Assembly (NCBI RefSeq): GCF_008711285.1
Contig: NZ_VXDC01000009.1
Coordinates: 62,001 to 126,000, forward strand
Source of the DNA: Roseibium aquae
GTDB lineage: Bacteria > Pseudomonadota > Alphaproteobacteria > Rhizobiales > Stappiaceae
Length of the DNA stretch: 64,000 bases
Reading direction: 5' to 3'
Made by a program: the position numbers and the translations under genes. The notes below the pieces were generated by a model. The model worked only from the letters and a program-made list of their open reading frames with translations. It ran no database searches and was not told the origin of the DNA. Positions 7,886-17,998 of this stretch are shown here, piece after piece; within the stretch, counting starts at the first letter, position 1; the number at the start of each line of letters is the position of its first letter.

Positions 7886-9910
7886 TCAGCTCCGGGCAGC
7901 CATCCGCGCTTCGTCGGTGGTCTCCAGCGCCTTGAGCAGATGCTGGTCGCGGTCGTAAACGTCGGCATGATACTCGATCACGCCCTCCGTGTTCGGCCAG
8001 GCCGTGAAGTAGGACACGTACACCGGGATGTCCCCGCCGACGCTTTCCTGAATGGTCCGGCCAGTTGCGATTTGGGAGGCGATATGGTCCTCGCTCATGC
8101 CCAGCACGGCCGCCGCCATCGCTCTTGGATCTTCCAGCCGCACGCAGCCTGCGCTGTAAGCGCGGCTGTCCTTCTTGAACAGGTGCTTTTGCGGGGTGTC
8201 ATGCATGTAGATGGCATGTTTGTTGGGGAACAGGATCTTCAGTTCCCCCAGGGCGTTGGAGCGCCCCGGATACTGGCGGACGTTGATGCTTTTTTCCTTG
8301 GCGGCCACCGCATACCAATCCACGGAAGCGGAAGACACCTGACGCCCGGAGACCGTGGTGACCTCATAGCCGGACCGGTCGAGATAGCTCGGGTCGGCGG
8401 CCAGTTTCGGCAGCAGGTCATTGATGATGATGGAGTATGGCACACCCCAATAAGGGTTGTATTCAACCACTTCCAGCGTGTCGTAGAAGAAGTATGTCTG
8501 GTTGGTTTTCCTGCCGACCACGGTGCGCATGGTCAAGGGCTCGGCGTCCGGAGAAAAATGCGTGGCCTCGAAAGCCGGCACATTGAGCATCACATGCCGC
8601 TCACCCAGGTGTTCAGGGAGCCAGCGGCTGCGCTCCATCGCAAGCTCGATCTTGGCAATCTTGTCGGCATTGGTCACCCCGACAAGCGCAAGGATGGTGT
8701 TCTTGCCCACAATGCCGTCGGCGGCGAGATCGTTTTCCGCCTGATAGGCCTTCACCAGATCCGCAATCTCTTGCGAATACAGCTCTTCACCATCATAGGC
8801 GGCAAGGGTTTCCGCATGCGCTTCCTTAAGGGTGTCGGACCCGTTCTTCACGATTGCGGCAACGATGTTGGCCACTTCCGGACTGCTCCGGCCCACCTTG
8901 AGAAACGTGCCGGGCGCAATGACGATGCGCTCGTCTTCCTCGTCCTGCGCCCGCAACTCCGCGAGCTGAGCCTTCAAAAGCTGGAAATGATCGCCGGCCG
9001 GGTGATGGCTTTCCATAACCGCCCGGACATCCTGCGCCGTTTGCAACGCCCGCGCGGCGGAAACCAGATCGACTTGGTGGCGCGGAAGGTCGTGGTAGCC
9101 GGAGAGCCGGTTCGGATCGATCCGGCCGCGTTCGGCATCCAGAATATAGGTCAAGACCGCGATCGAGAGTTCGATCTCGAAGCCCATGATCACTTCGGCC
9201 CGTTTCAGTTCCGCCGCCTCGAACGCCTCCTTGGCGGCATCATCCGCGTCATCGGGAACCGCGGCGGGCGCCGCCGGGATGATCGGCATGGATACAGCGT
9301 AATCATCGGGATCAAGCGCGAAAAGCGCGGCCTTGTCCAGCGCCTCCATCGCCGAAAGCGCGCCTGCGTTCGGTTCGCCGTCGGTCGTCCAGATGAAGAC
9401 CGGTCTTTCCCGGTAATGCGTCTCCAGAGCCGCGGCAACCTCTGGCAGGGCCTTGAAACGCAGCGTTTTGAGAACCGGCCGCGCGCGGTCAAAATCCGTC
9501 AAAACGGGCGTTGCCGCAGCTTCGGTCATGCTCTGCCCCTCGGCGCCTTCATCAGGGCCGGTTTCGACCGCGGCCGTTTTGACTTCGGCAAGGGTGGCCA
9601 ATGACACGGTTTTCCAGGCATCGGCCTGATATGTCAGGAAGCGCGGTGACGAGACACGGACCTGGGTCGCCTTTTGCTTCAGCGCCTGACGCCGGCGCTC
9701 CGCCTCCAGCCGCTGCTGTTCGGCCCGGTGGCGTTCGGGATCGAACAGCCGCTCGAAGAAATTTTGCGCCTGCGCATCGGTGGGGCTCAGTCCGGTAAAG
9801 CCCGCAGCCAGAACACTGGCCATCAACGCCGCGGTGAAGGTGAGACGAGCCGGACGCATCGGGATGCCCGCAATCGCCTGCGCTGTCGGAATCTTGGTGC
9901 ATTTTGTCAT
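7886..9910 (-). CDS. YcbB/LdtD-type murein L,D-transpeptidase
   Basis: 674 aa. Forms 3-3 cross-links in peptidoglycan, or attaches proteins to it, in the periplasm. The catalytic YkuD domain is C-terminal with YMHDTPQKHLF and SAGCVRLEDP, giving the His and Cys. A peptidoglycan-binding domain precedes it (VKAYQAENDLAADGIVGKNT), and an N-terminal scaffold resembles the YcbB family (RIDPNRLSGYHDL). A signal peptide ends near SPTDAQAQ, followed by a charged helix. The family's usual HGC is AGC here, as in YcbB proteins. The start is uncertain: an ATG at 9910 is used, 9859 would put the signal peptide at the very N-terminus, and 9967 is also open. Confidence 0.88.
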   Translation of the reverse strand: MTKCTKIPTAQAIAGIPMRPARLTFTAALMASVLAAGFTGLSPTDAQAQNFFERLFDPERHRAEQQRLEAERRRQALKQKATQVRVSSPRFLTYQADAWKTVSLATLAEVKTAAVETGPDEGAEGQSMTEAAATPVLTDFDRARPVLKTLRFKALPEVAAALETHYRERPVFIWTTDGEPNAGALSAMEALDKAALFALDPDDYAVSMPIIPAAPAAVPDDADDAAKEAFEAAELKRAEVIMGFEIELSIAVLTYILDAERGRIDPNRLSGYHDLPRHQVDLVSAARALQTAQDVRAVMESHHPAGDHFQLLKAQLAELRAQDEEDERIVIAPGTFLKVGRSSPEVANIVAAIVKNGSDTLKEAHAETLAAYDGEELYSQEIADLVKAYQAENDLAADGIVGKNTILALVGVTNADKIAKIELAMERSRWLPEHLGERHVMLNVPAFEATHFSPDAEPLTMRTVVGRKTNQTYFFYDTLEVVEYNPYWGVPYSIIINDLLPKLAADPSYLDRSGYEVTTVSGRQVSSASVDWYAVAAKEKSINVRQYPGRSNALGELKILFPNKHAIYMHDTPQKHLFKKDSRAYSAGCVRLEDPRAMAAAVLGMSEDHIASQIATGRTIQESVGGDIPVYVSYFTAWPNTEGVIEYHADVYDRDQHLLKALETTDEARMAARS

Positions 9911-10088
9911 TCGAATAACAACTCGTCTCAAGTCGGATGGGCCCGGCGGAGGCGCGGCACCGGACAAACATCAAGCCGACTCGCGCACACCGTGACGCAA
10001 AGTAATACAACACGGCTGTGCGAAGGGTTAAACCGGTCGCGGCGCCGCAAAGGCGTTTGTCACGGATGTGTGACCAAATTGCCGCCCT

Positions 10089-10637
10089 TTAGAAGGGGAT
10101 TTCATCGTCCATCGGGCCGCCGCCACTCTGCCCACCGCCGCCGAAGCCGCCGCCCTGGCCACCGCCATAGCCACCGCCGGACCCGCCGCCATAGCCACCG
10201 CCACCGCCGGATTCACCCCCGAAGCCGCCCCCTGAGGACGAACCGCCGCTATAGTCGGGTATGCTGCCGCCGCCGCCACCCTCTCCACGGCCATCGAGCA
10301 TCGTCAGGTTGGCGTTGTAGCCCTGGAGAACGACTTCGGTCGTATACCGGTCCTGGCCCGACTGATCCTGCCACTTGCGGGTCTGCAATTGGCCTTCGAG
10401 ATACACCTTGGATCCCTTCCGCAGGTAGTTCTCAGCAATCTTGCAGAGCCCCTCGGAAAAGATGACCACCCGGTGCCATTCCGTCTTTTCCCGTCGTTCC
10501 CCGCTGTTGCGGTCCCGCCAGCTTTCCGAGGTAGCGATGCTCAAATTGGCGATCGGACGCCCGTCCTGGGTCCGGCGGATTTCCGGATCGGCTCCAAGAT
10601 TTCCCACGAGAATGACCTTGTTGACGCTGCCCGCCAT
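10089..10637 (-). CDS. ssb: Single-stranded DNA-binding protein
   Basis: 182 aa. An N-terminal OB fold of about 110 residues ([53 protein letters not shown]) is followed by a flexible Gly-rich linker and ends in the acidic DDEIPF tip that recruits repair and replication partners. It coats single-stranded DNA in replication, repair and recombination. CAGGAGGTCGTT precedes the ATG. It diverges from uvrA, and the shared upstream region holds a perfect SOS box, so it is probably LexA-controlled. Confidence 0.98.
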   Translation of the reverse strand: MAGSVNKVILVGNLGADPEIRRTQDGRPIANLSIATSESWRDRNSGERREKTEWHRVVIFSEGLCKIAENYLRKGSKVYLEGQLQTRKWQDQSGQDRYTTEVVLQGYNANLTMLDGRGEGGGGGSIPDYSGGSSSGGGFGGESGGGGGYGGGSGGGYGGGQGGGFGGGGQSGGGPMDDEIPF

Positions 10638-11018
10638 AACGACCTCCTGTTGCGAAGGCGCTGAAATCCTGCCGTTTCGGCGCCAAAGATTGAAATTTGC
10701 CCGACCCTATCGCCTTCGTGCCCGCCATCCGATGCTTTTCCGGTGCAACAAGCGCTTTTCCACAAATGGGACCGCAAGATTGGCCCGCCGGGCCTTGCCG
10801 ACCTCGTGGATCCGATAGATCTGGCTATTTTGTTCTTGTTATGTTCATTTCGCAAGCATAGTGTTTGCCTGTCATATGCACAAATCGCAGGCGGATCGGT
10901 CCGGCCGGCTGGCGCTGCCACGGTAGAATGCTATATCCGGCATTTGACCGGATCGCGCACGGCCCTCCGTTCCCGGCATCCAACGCCTGCCAATACCTTG
11001 CTCCGAGGATCGTCCGTC
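10638..11018. promoter_or_regulatory. Divergent ssb/uvrA control region
   Basis: 381 bases with no convincing gene. It holds the ribosome site for ssb at one end, that for uvrA (GAGGAT) at the other, and the SOS box at 10832-10846 near the middle. An open frame continues upstream of uvrA here but carries no UvrA homology, so I treat it as leader. Confidence 0.8.
10832..10846 (+). promoter_or_regulatory. SOS (LexA) box, GTTC-N7-GTTC
   Basis: GTTC at 10832-10835 and again at 10843-10846 with exactly seven bases between. This is the direct-repeat LexA site of Alphaproteobacteria, quite unlike the CTG-N10-CAG palindrome of enterics. It lies between divergent ssb and uvrA, both classic SOS genes, so one site may serve both promoters. 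Confidence 0.88.
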
Positions 11019-13952
<2,934 letters not shown>

Positions 13953-14166
13953 GTTGCAGTGCACCAAGCTTTTTCCGTGAGGACTTTCAAGCTTTTTTGC
14001 TTTTGTCCGGCCGATGGCTGCGACAATTTGTGCTGCATTGCAAACAGCGCATGACTGACATGCATTTCTGAGCCTTCTTTTAATTCGGAGCGCGAATTAT
14101 ATCTGGGTCATCGAGTTGATGACGCAGCGCCGCGACGCGCTGCCATGGACAGAAAGAAATAGGTCG
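13953..14166. other. Gap between uvrA and the first DUF1127 gene
   Basis: 214 bases without a gene. The first part has T runs near 13993-13998 after CAAGC that might end uvrA transcription, but without a strong hairpin. A perfect inverted repeat lies at 14081-14099. It must also hold the promoter of the downstream small gene; I find no clear -35/-10 pair. Confidence 0.5.
14081..14099. repeat. Perfect inverted repeat upstream of DUF1127 gene
   Basis: TAATTCG (14081-14087), a five-base spacer, then CGAATTA (14093-14099). It lies 68 bases before the small-gene start. It could be an operator for a dimeric regulator or a hairpin in the leader. No function is known from the sequence alone. Confidence 0.5.
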
Positions 14167-14316
14167 ATGTTCGACACCGTCGTTCGCAAGTACAACAACT
14201 GGGTGAAGTACCGCCGCACCGTGGATGAGCTGTCTCGGCTCTCCAACCGGGAGTTGGGCGATCTTGGCATCACCCGCAACCAGATTGAGTTTGTCGCCCG
14301 TCGCGGACGCGGCTGA
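14167..14316 (+). CDS. DUF1127 small basic protein, CcaF1-like
   Basis: 49 aa. The DUF1127 core is clear: MFDTVVRKYNNW, then TVDELSRLSNRELGDLGI and a basic tail FVARRGRG. In Rhodobacter such a protein (CcaF1) binds RNA, and its mRNA is processed to yield CcsR sRNAs from the 3' side. Exactly this arrangement follows here, with three CCTCC-loop hairpins starting 18 bases after the stop. The ATG at 14167 starts the conserved domain; a longer frame upstream is not conserved. A paralogue lies at 14743. A role in RNA turnover or stress response is inferred from that family. Confidence 0.9.
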   Translation: MFDTVVRKYNNWVKYRRTVDELSRLSNRELGDLGITRNQIEFVARRGRG

Positions 14317-14330
14317 CCGAACTCGAAAAA

Positions 14331-14460
14331 GCTCGCGGTCCAAGGCTACCTCCTCCTCCCAAGCCAAGGACCGCGTCGAGGCAAGGCCACCTCCTCCCAG
14401 CCTTGTCTCATCCAAACGACGCCCGCCGGTACCTCCTCCCACCGGCGGGCGATCGTTTTT
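14331..14460 (+). ncRNA. CcsR/cuckoo-like sRNA cluster: three hairpins with CCTCCTCCC loops
   Basis: Three consecutive stem-loops follow the DUF1127 gene, each showing an anti-Shine-Dalgarno loop. Hairpin 1: GCGGTCC (14335) with GGACCGC (14368-14374), inner GGCT/AGCC, loop with CCTCCTCCTCCC. Hairpin 2: AGGCAAGGC (14379-14387) with GCCTTGTCT (14400-14408, one G-U), loop CACCTCCTCCCA. Hairpin 3: CGCCCGCCGGT (14420-14430) with ACCGGCGGGCG (14441-14451), loop ACCTCCTCCC, then T5. This matches the alphaproteobacterial CcsR/cuckoo RNA family in loop motif, array form and DUF1127 host gene. Processing into separate sRNAs is inferred. Confidence 0.87.
14420..14460 (+). terminator. Intrinsic terminator of the first DUF1127-sRNA unit
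   Basis: The third hairpin has an 11-bp perfect stem and ends in ATCGTTTTT, so it doubles as a Rho-independent terminator. Its loop still displays CCTCCTCCC, so the terminator hairpin itself is one of the sRNA modules. Confidence 0.88.
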
Positions 14461-14742
14461 CAAGCCTGCGCGCCCCGCACCTTTTTCCATACGTCCGATC
14501 AGTACAACAGTGCCCGCACCCAGAAATTAAGTGTGACGGCGGCACCTGATCTATGCGGATCAACTTTCAACAATGCCTTTAAGACTTTGGTGACCTGCAT
14601 TTTACTCAAGGCTGTCTTGCAAAATAGGGTCTACCTGATGGGCAAGTCCGGGCTTATCTAGCACTCAACAGATTTGATCGGGCCCGGCGCCGAACGGCAC
14701 CACGGCCCCCACAGACACGGTCCCCATAGAAAGGCCAGAACC
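14461..14742. other. Gap between the two DUF1127-sRNA units
   Basis: 282 bases with no credible gene. It should contain the promoter of the second unit, since a strong terminator closes the first. A CTTGCA near 14623 could be a -35 element of a heat-shock-type promoter, but I find no convincing partner. AAAGGCC lies just before the next start codon. Confidence 0.4.
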
Positions 14743-14892
14743 ATGCTTGATTCCGTCGTTCGCTCCTTCCGCAACTGGAAGCGCTACCAGAACACCTACA
14801 ATGAACTGTCCCGTCTGAGTGAGCGCGAACTCACAGATCTCGGGATCAGCCGCGGCGATATCGACCGGTATGCCCGCGCCTCGATGAAGTGA
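14743..14892 (+). CDS. DUF1127 small basic protein, second copy
   Basis: 49 aa, the same length as the copy at 14167 and clearly related (MLDSVVRSFRNWKR, YNELSRLSERELTDLGISR, basic tail ending RASMK). The two differ at many positions, so this is an old duplication. AAAGGCCAGAACC precedes the ATG. It too is followed by hairpins carrying CCTCCC loops, so the unit of duplication appears to be gene plus sRNA. An RNA-binding role is inferred from Rhodobacter CcaF1. Confidence 0.88.
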   Translation: MLDSVVRSFRNWKRYQNTYNELSRLSERELTDLGISRGDIDRYARASMK

Positions 14893-14900
14893 ACCGAACA

Positions 14901-15000
14901 TCCGGGCCGCGCCAACCTCCCATGGCAACGCCCGGCCTCCCGCATGTCACTGCGGGTTTCAAAGACGCCTGCCGGACCTCCCACCGGCAGGCGTTCTTTG
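14901..15000 (+). ncRNA. Second CcsR/cuckoo-like hairpin cluster with shorter CCTCCC loops
   Basis: Hairpin 1: CCGGGC (14902-14907) with GCCCGG (14930-14935), inner GCC/GGC, loop AACCTCCCAT. Hairpin 2: CCCGCA (14939-14944) with TGCGGG (14951-14956); here a CCTCCC overlaps the 5' arm instead of the loop. Hairpin 3: CGCCTGCCGG (14966-14975) with CCGGCAGGCG (14984-14993), loop ACCTCCCA, then a T-rich tail. The motif is CCTCCC rather than CCTCCTCCC, so this cluster is a divergent version of that at 14331. Confidence 0.8.
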
Positions 15001-15003
15001 TTT
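14961..15003 (+). terminator. Intrinsic terminator of the second DUF1127-sRNA unit
   Basis: A perfect 10-bp GC-rich stem (14966-14993), extended by A-T pairs between AAAGA and TTCTTT, is followed by a T-rich tail to 15003. The loop shows CCTCCC. Confidence 0.85.
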
Positions 15004-15009
15004 CAAGGC

Positions 15010-15060
15010 CCAGTTTTTGCGGCCAGTTTTTGCGGCCAGTTTTTGCGGCCAGTTTTTGCG
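15010..15060 (+). repeat. 13-bp tandem repeat, four copies
   Basis: The unit CCAGTTTTTGCGG is repeated without change at 15010, 15023, 15036 and 15049, the last copy lacking one base. It lies just after the second sRNA terminator and about 120 bases before the end of the lipoprotein gene. No coding frame explains it. Copy number may vary between strains. Confidence 0.92.
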
Positions 15061-15182
15061 TTCAGGATTATGCCCCCAGGAGCATACGCTGAACGCCTTC
15101 GGTGGAGCCATATCGGCGGGGGCACGTTACCGTTTCCACACGTTGCGGGCCGCGCCCCGCAATCACGCCGCCTGCATACGAG

Positions 15183-15806
15183 CTAGTAATCCTTGGACAT
15201 CCAGGCTTTCAGGGCAACGATATCCGGCGCTTTGCCATTCCCGCGTGGCCACGAGTCGACCGCGTATCGTTTCCCGGACTGCTTTTCCCGGATGGAGGCG
15301 GTGGCATGGGGGTACTTTCCATCGAGGAGAAAGCCCCGGGAAACAGGCCGGCCCACCGTGTGATGCCTCAGATACCCGCGTGTCTGCGCCATCAGGAGCA
15401 AACTGGTGGTGTTGGTCGCCTCGTCGATACAGTCCATCTGGCCGCGCACATGGGCGTTGTGCAGATCAAGACCGCCCCGGTCATCCGCCGACCCGACCTC
15501 AGGGGCGACCCGGCGTTCGTTCCAGGCCACTGCGCGGGCGATCGCCTCGCGCTCGGCCGCGGGCGATGCCCGGCCCCGGGCGAGCAGCGCGCGCAGATGA
15601 CCGGTATCACGACCGGAATACCGGACCGGTGAGCGATAGATGCAGCCAAAACCGTGACAGATAAACAACCGGTCCTGTGTCGGGCCCAAACCTTCCGAAT
15701 AGGCAAACCATGCGCCCGCGTCACCATCCGATTGACTGACGCAGCCGGAGACCAAAACCACCAAGCCCATCGAAATCAGCGCCCGGCGGATATGAAGCCA
15801 AACCAT
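15183..15806 (-). CDS. Predicted lipoprotein with transglutaminase-like catalytic pattern
   Basis: 207 aa, not assigned to a named gene. A lipoprotein signal ends in LVVLVSGC, so the mature protein starts at that Cys. The second half has QMDCIDEATNTTSLLLM (Cys at the start of a helix), RGYLRHHTV, then YPHATASIREKQSGKRYAVD: a Cys, a His and an Asp in the order and spacing seen in bacterial transglutaminase-like cysteine peptidases. A second motif, FICHGFGCIYRSP, is near the N-terminus. Function is inference; it could be a peptidase or cross-linking enzyme in the periplasm. It diverges from trmFO. Confidence 0.7.
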   Translation of the reverse strand: MVWLHIRRALISMGLVVLVSGCVSQSDGDAGAWFAYSEGLGPTQDRLFICHGFGCIYRSPVRYSGRDTGHLRALLARGRASPAAEREAIARAVAWNERRVAPEVGSADDRGGLDLHNAHVRGQMDCIDEATNTTSLLLMAQTRGYLRHHTVGRPVSRGFLLDGKYPHATASIREKQSGKRYAVDSWPRGNGKAPDIVALKAWMSKDY

Positions 15807-16016
15807 GCGTTCAAGCCCTCCGTCCTTGTCCCTGCCCCTGCCGGATACCCCGGAATGATCCGCGCCAAGATTGGCGGAGCCATCTAAATTCTGCTAGGAT
15901 CATCACATGTTATGACATGCCGCAGGCAAAAGATCGCATTTGCCCGGACAATGGTGAACGAAGGCGATCTCGCGCACCGTGACTGCGGCCCCAAACCCCT
16001 TGAGACAGAGGACTGT

Positions 16017-17438
16017 ATGAAGCCTATCCATGTGATCGGCGGTGGCCTGGCCGGTTCGGAAGCCGCCTGGCAGATCGCCCGGCGCGGTATCCCGGTCGTT
16101 CTTCATGAAATGCGCCCGGTCCGGCGCACCGACGCCCACCAGACGGACGGGCTGGCGGAACTGGTCTGCTCCAATTCGTTTCGCTCCGACGATTCCGAGC
16201 AGAACGCGGTGGGTCTGCTTCACCATGAACTGCGCCAGGCAGGGTCTTTGATCATGGCGTGCGGCGATGCGAACCAGGTGCCCGCCGGCAGCGCGCTTGC
16301 GGTCGACCGGGACGGGTTTTCGGATGCCGTGACAAAGGCCCTGACCGACCATCCGCTGATCACCGTCGAGCGTGGCGAGATCGCGGGCCTCCCGCCCGAG
16401 GAGTGGGACAGCGTGATCGTGGCGACCGGCCCCCTCACCTCGCCCGCGCTCTCGCAAGCGGTTCTCGCCAAGAGCGGCGAAGATGCACTGGCCTTTTTCG
16501 ACGCGATCGCGCCGATTGTCCATTTCGACAGCATCGATCTGGGCAAGGCCTGGTTCCAGTCCCGCTACGACAAAGCAGGGCCCGGCGGAACCGGCAAGGA
16601 TTATCTCAACTGCCCGATGGACAAGGCCCAATACGAGGCGTTCATCGATGCTCTTCTGGCGGGCGACACGACGGATTTCAAGGAATGGGAGGCGAACACG
16701 CCCTATTTCGACGGCTGCTTGCCGATCGAGGTCATGGCGGCCCGGGGTCGGGAAACCCTTCGCCACGGCCCGATGAAACCGATGGGCCTGACCAATCCTC
16801 ACAATCCGGAGGTGAAGGCCTACGCGGTGGTGCAACTGCGCCAGGACAATGCGCTCGGCACGCTCTACAACATGGTCGGATTTCAAACGAAACTCAAATA
16901 CGGCGCGCAGGCCGGCATCTTCCGGATGATCCCCGGCCTGGAAGACGCCCAGTTCGCCCGTCTGGGCGGGCTGCACCGGAACACGTTCCTGAATTCACCC
17001 AAGGTTCTCGACGCAAGTCTGCGTCTGAAGGCAGAGCCGCGCCTGCGGTTCGCCGGTCAGATCACAGGATGCGAAGGCTATGTGGAATCGGCCAGCGTCG
17101 GCTGCATGGCCGGCATCTTCGCTGCTCATGAGCGATTTGGGCGAGCTGTCTCAGCCCCGCCGGCGACCACCGCCATGGGCGCGCTGCTCGCCCACATTAC
17201 CGGCGGTCATATCTCGCGGGACGAGGAAGCGCCGTCAGCTCCCCGCTCCTTCCAGCCGATGAATGTCAATTTCGGCCTGTTTCCGCCGGTGGAAGCACCG
17301 ACCAAGGACGCGGACGGCAAGCGCATCAAGGGCAAGGACAAGACACGGGCCAAGAAACTGGCGATGACCCAGCGCGCCAAAACGGATTTTGCCGCCTGGC
17401 AAGCGCAGATCGGCCCTGTTCAGGCCGCGGCTGAGTGA
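16017..17438 (+). CDS. trmFO: Folate-dependent tRNA (uracil-54-C5)-methyltransferase TrmFO
   Basis: 473 aa. It methylates U54 of the tRNA T-loop using methylene-tetrahydrofolate and FADH2. The N-terminal FAD-binding motif is [19 protein letters not shown], followed by [27 protein letters not shown] and [12 protein letters not shown], all family hallmarks; [15 protein letters not shown] lies in the C-terminal half. AGAGGAC precedes the ATG at 16017; the upstream in-frame extension is not conserved. It converges with grpB, and a hairpin lies between them. Confidence 0.97.
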   Translation: MKPIHVIGGGLAGSEAAWQIARRGIPVVLHEMRPVRRTDAHQTDGLAELVCSNSFRSDDSEQNAVGLLHHELRQAGSLIMACGDANQVPAGSALAVDRDGFSDAVTKALTDHPLITVERGEIAGLPPEEWDSVIVATGPLTSPALSQAVLAKSGEDALAFFDAIAPIVHFDSIDLGKAWFQSRYDKAGPGGTGKDYLNCPMDKAQYEAFIDALLAGDTTDFKEWEANTPYFDGCLPIEVMAARGRETLRHGPMKPMGLTNPHNPEVKAYAVVQLRQDNALGTLYNMVGFQTKLKYGAQAGIFRMIPGLEDAQFARLGGLHRNTFLNSPKVLDASLRLKAEPRLRFAGQITGCEGYVESASVGCMAGIFAAHERFGRAVSAPPATTAMGALLAHITGGHISRDEEAPSAPRSFQPMNVNFGLFPPVEAPTKDADGKRIKGKDKTRAKKLAMTQRAKTDFAAWQAQIGPVQAAAE

Positions 17439-17446
17439 TTGTGGGA

Positions 17447-17465
17447 GCGGCGCCTCAGGCGCCGC
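17447..17465. terminator. Hairpin between convergent trmFO and grpB genes
   Basis: GCGGCGCC (17447-17454), loop TCA, GGCGCCGC (17458-17465). The three-base loop is exactly the stop codon of grpB read on the minus strand, so the arm lies inside the last codons of that gene. It could end transcription from both sides, though T runs are absent. Confidence 0.55.
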
Positions 17466-17985
17466 GTTCCGCATACCAATCGACAGCCAGACGCTCCATA
17501 TTCTGAACGAAGCGGTCCTTGCCAGAGACATAACTGTCCCAATCCCCGCCATCAATCCTGGACAATTTGCGTTTCAGGGCAACATATTCGGCGGCTTTTT
17601 CGGGATGTGCGATCAGGTAGTCCCGGAAAGCCAGGTGCCGGATCGCGTGATCCGACCCGGCAACAAAAACATGCAGGTGGTGGGTCCGGCGCCGCTCGGC
17701 GTTGAACTTGCGGAAATACCGACGTTCCGCGATGCCAAAAGTCCCCATCGCCTCATACCCGAGAAGCTGCATGCCCGCTGTTGCTGCGTCGCAGGCCTCA
17801 AGGCTTACCACTTCCGCCAAGAGATCAATGATGGGTTTTGCAAGGAGCCCGGGCACGGCCGTACTGCCGATATGATGGAGGCTGGTGAGGTTCCCGCCCA
17901 GAACGCCCGCAACCCGGACAGCTTCCTCCTCGAACTGCTGAGCCCATTCGCGCGAGTATTCCGTCAGTTCGACTGTTTCCTTCAC
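17455..17985 (-). CDS. GrpB family (UPF0157) nucleotidyltransferase-like protein
   Basis: 176 aa. GrpB-family proteins have a nucleotidyltransferase-like fold of unclear substrate; some are fused to dephospho-CoA kinase. Motifs: HHIGSTAVPGLLAKPIIDLL near residue 37, RRTHHLHVFVAGS, and LAFRDYLIAHPEKAAEYVAL. The start is GTG with TAGGAGCG nine bases upstream. It follows the squalene-synthase-like gene by 13 bases in the same direction, so they may be co-transcribed. The biological role is unknown. Confidence 0.88.
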   Translation of the reverse strand: MKETVELTEYSREWAQQFEEEAVRVAGVLGGNLTSLHHIGSTAVPGLLAKPIIDLLAEVVSLEACDAATAGMQLLGYEAMGTFGIAERRYFRKFNAERRRTHHLHVFVAGSDHAIRHLAFRDYLIAHPEKAAEYVALKRKLSRIDGGDWDSYVSGKDRFVQNMERLAVDWYAERGA

Positions 17986-17998
17986 CCGGTGTGCGCTC

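Noticed and set aside
7940-9604. 554-codon plus-strand frame antisense to the L,D-transpeptidase gene
   Set aside because: The minus-strand protein has clear YkuD catalytic and peptidoglycan-binding motifs; the plus frame has none and no ribosome site.
10743-11018. 92-codon N-terminal extension of uvrA
   Set aside because: No UvrA homology, contains the SOS box, and the ATG at 11019 has a ribosome site and gives the standard length.
14461-14742. Heat-shock sigma promoter before the second DUF1127 gene
   Set aside because: A CTTGCA is present but no suitable -10 element at normal spacing could be found by eye.
15010-15060. Tandem 13-bp repeat considered as a CRISPR fragment
   Set aside because: Copies abut with no spacers, the unit is too short, and no cas genes are near.
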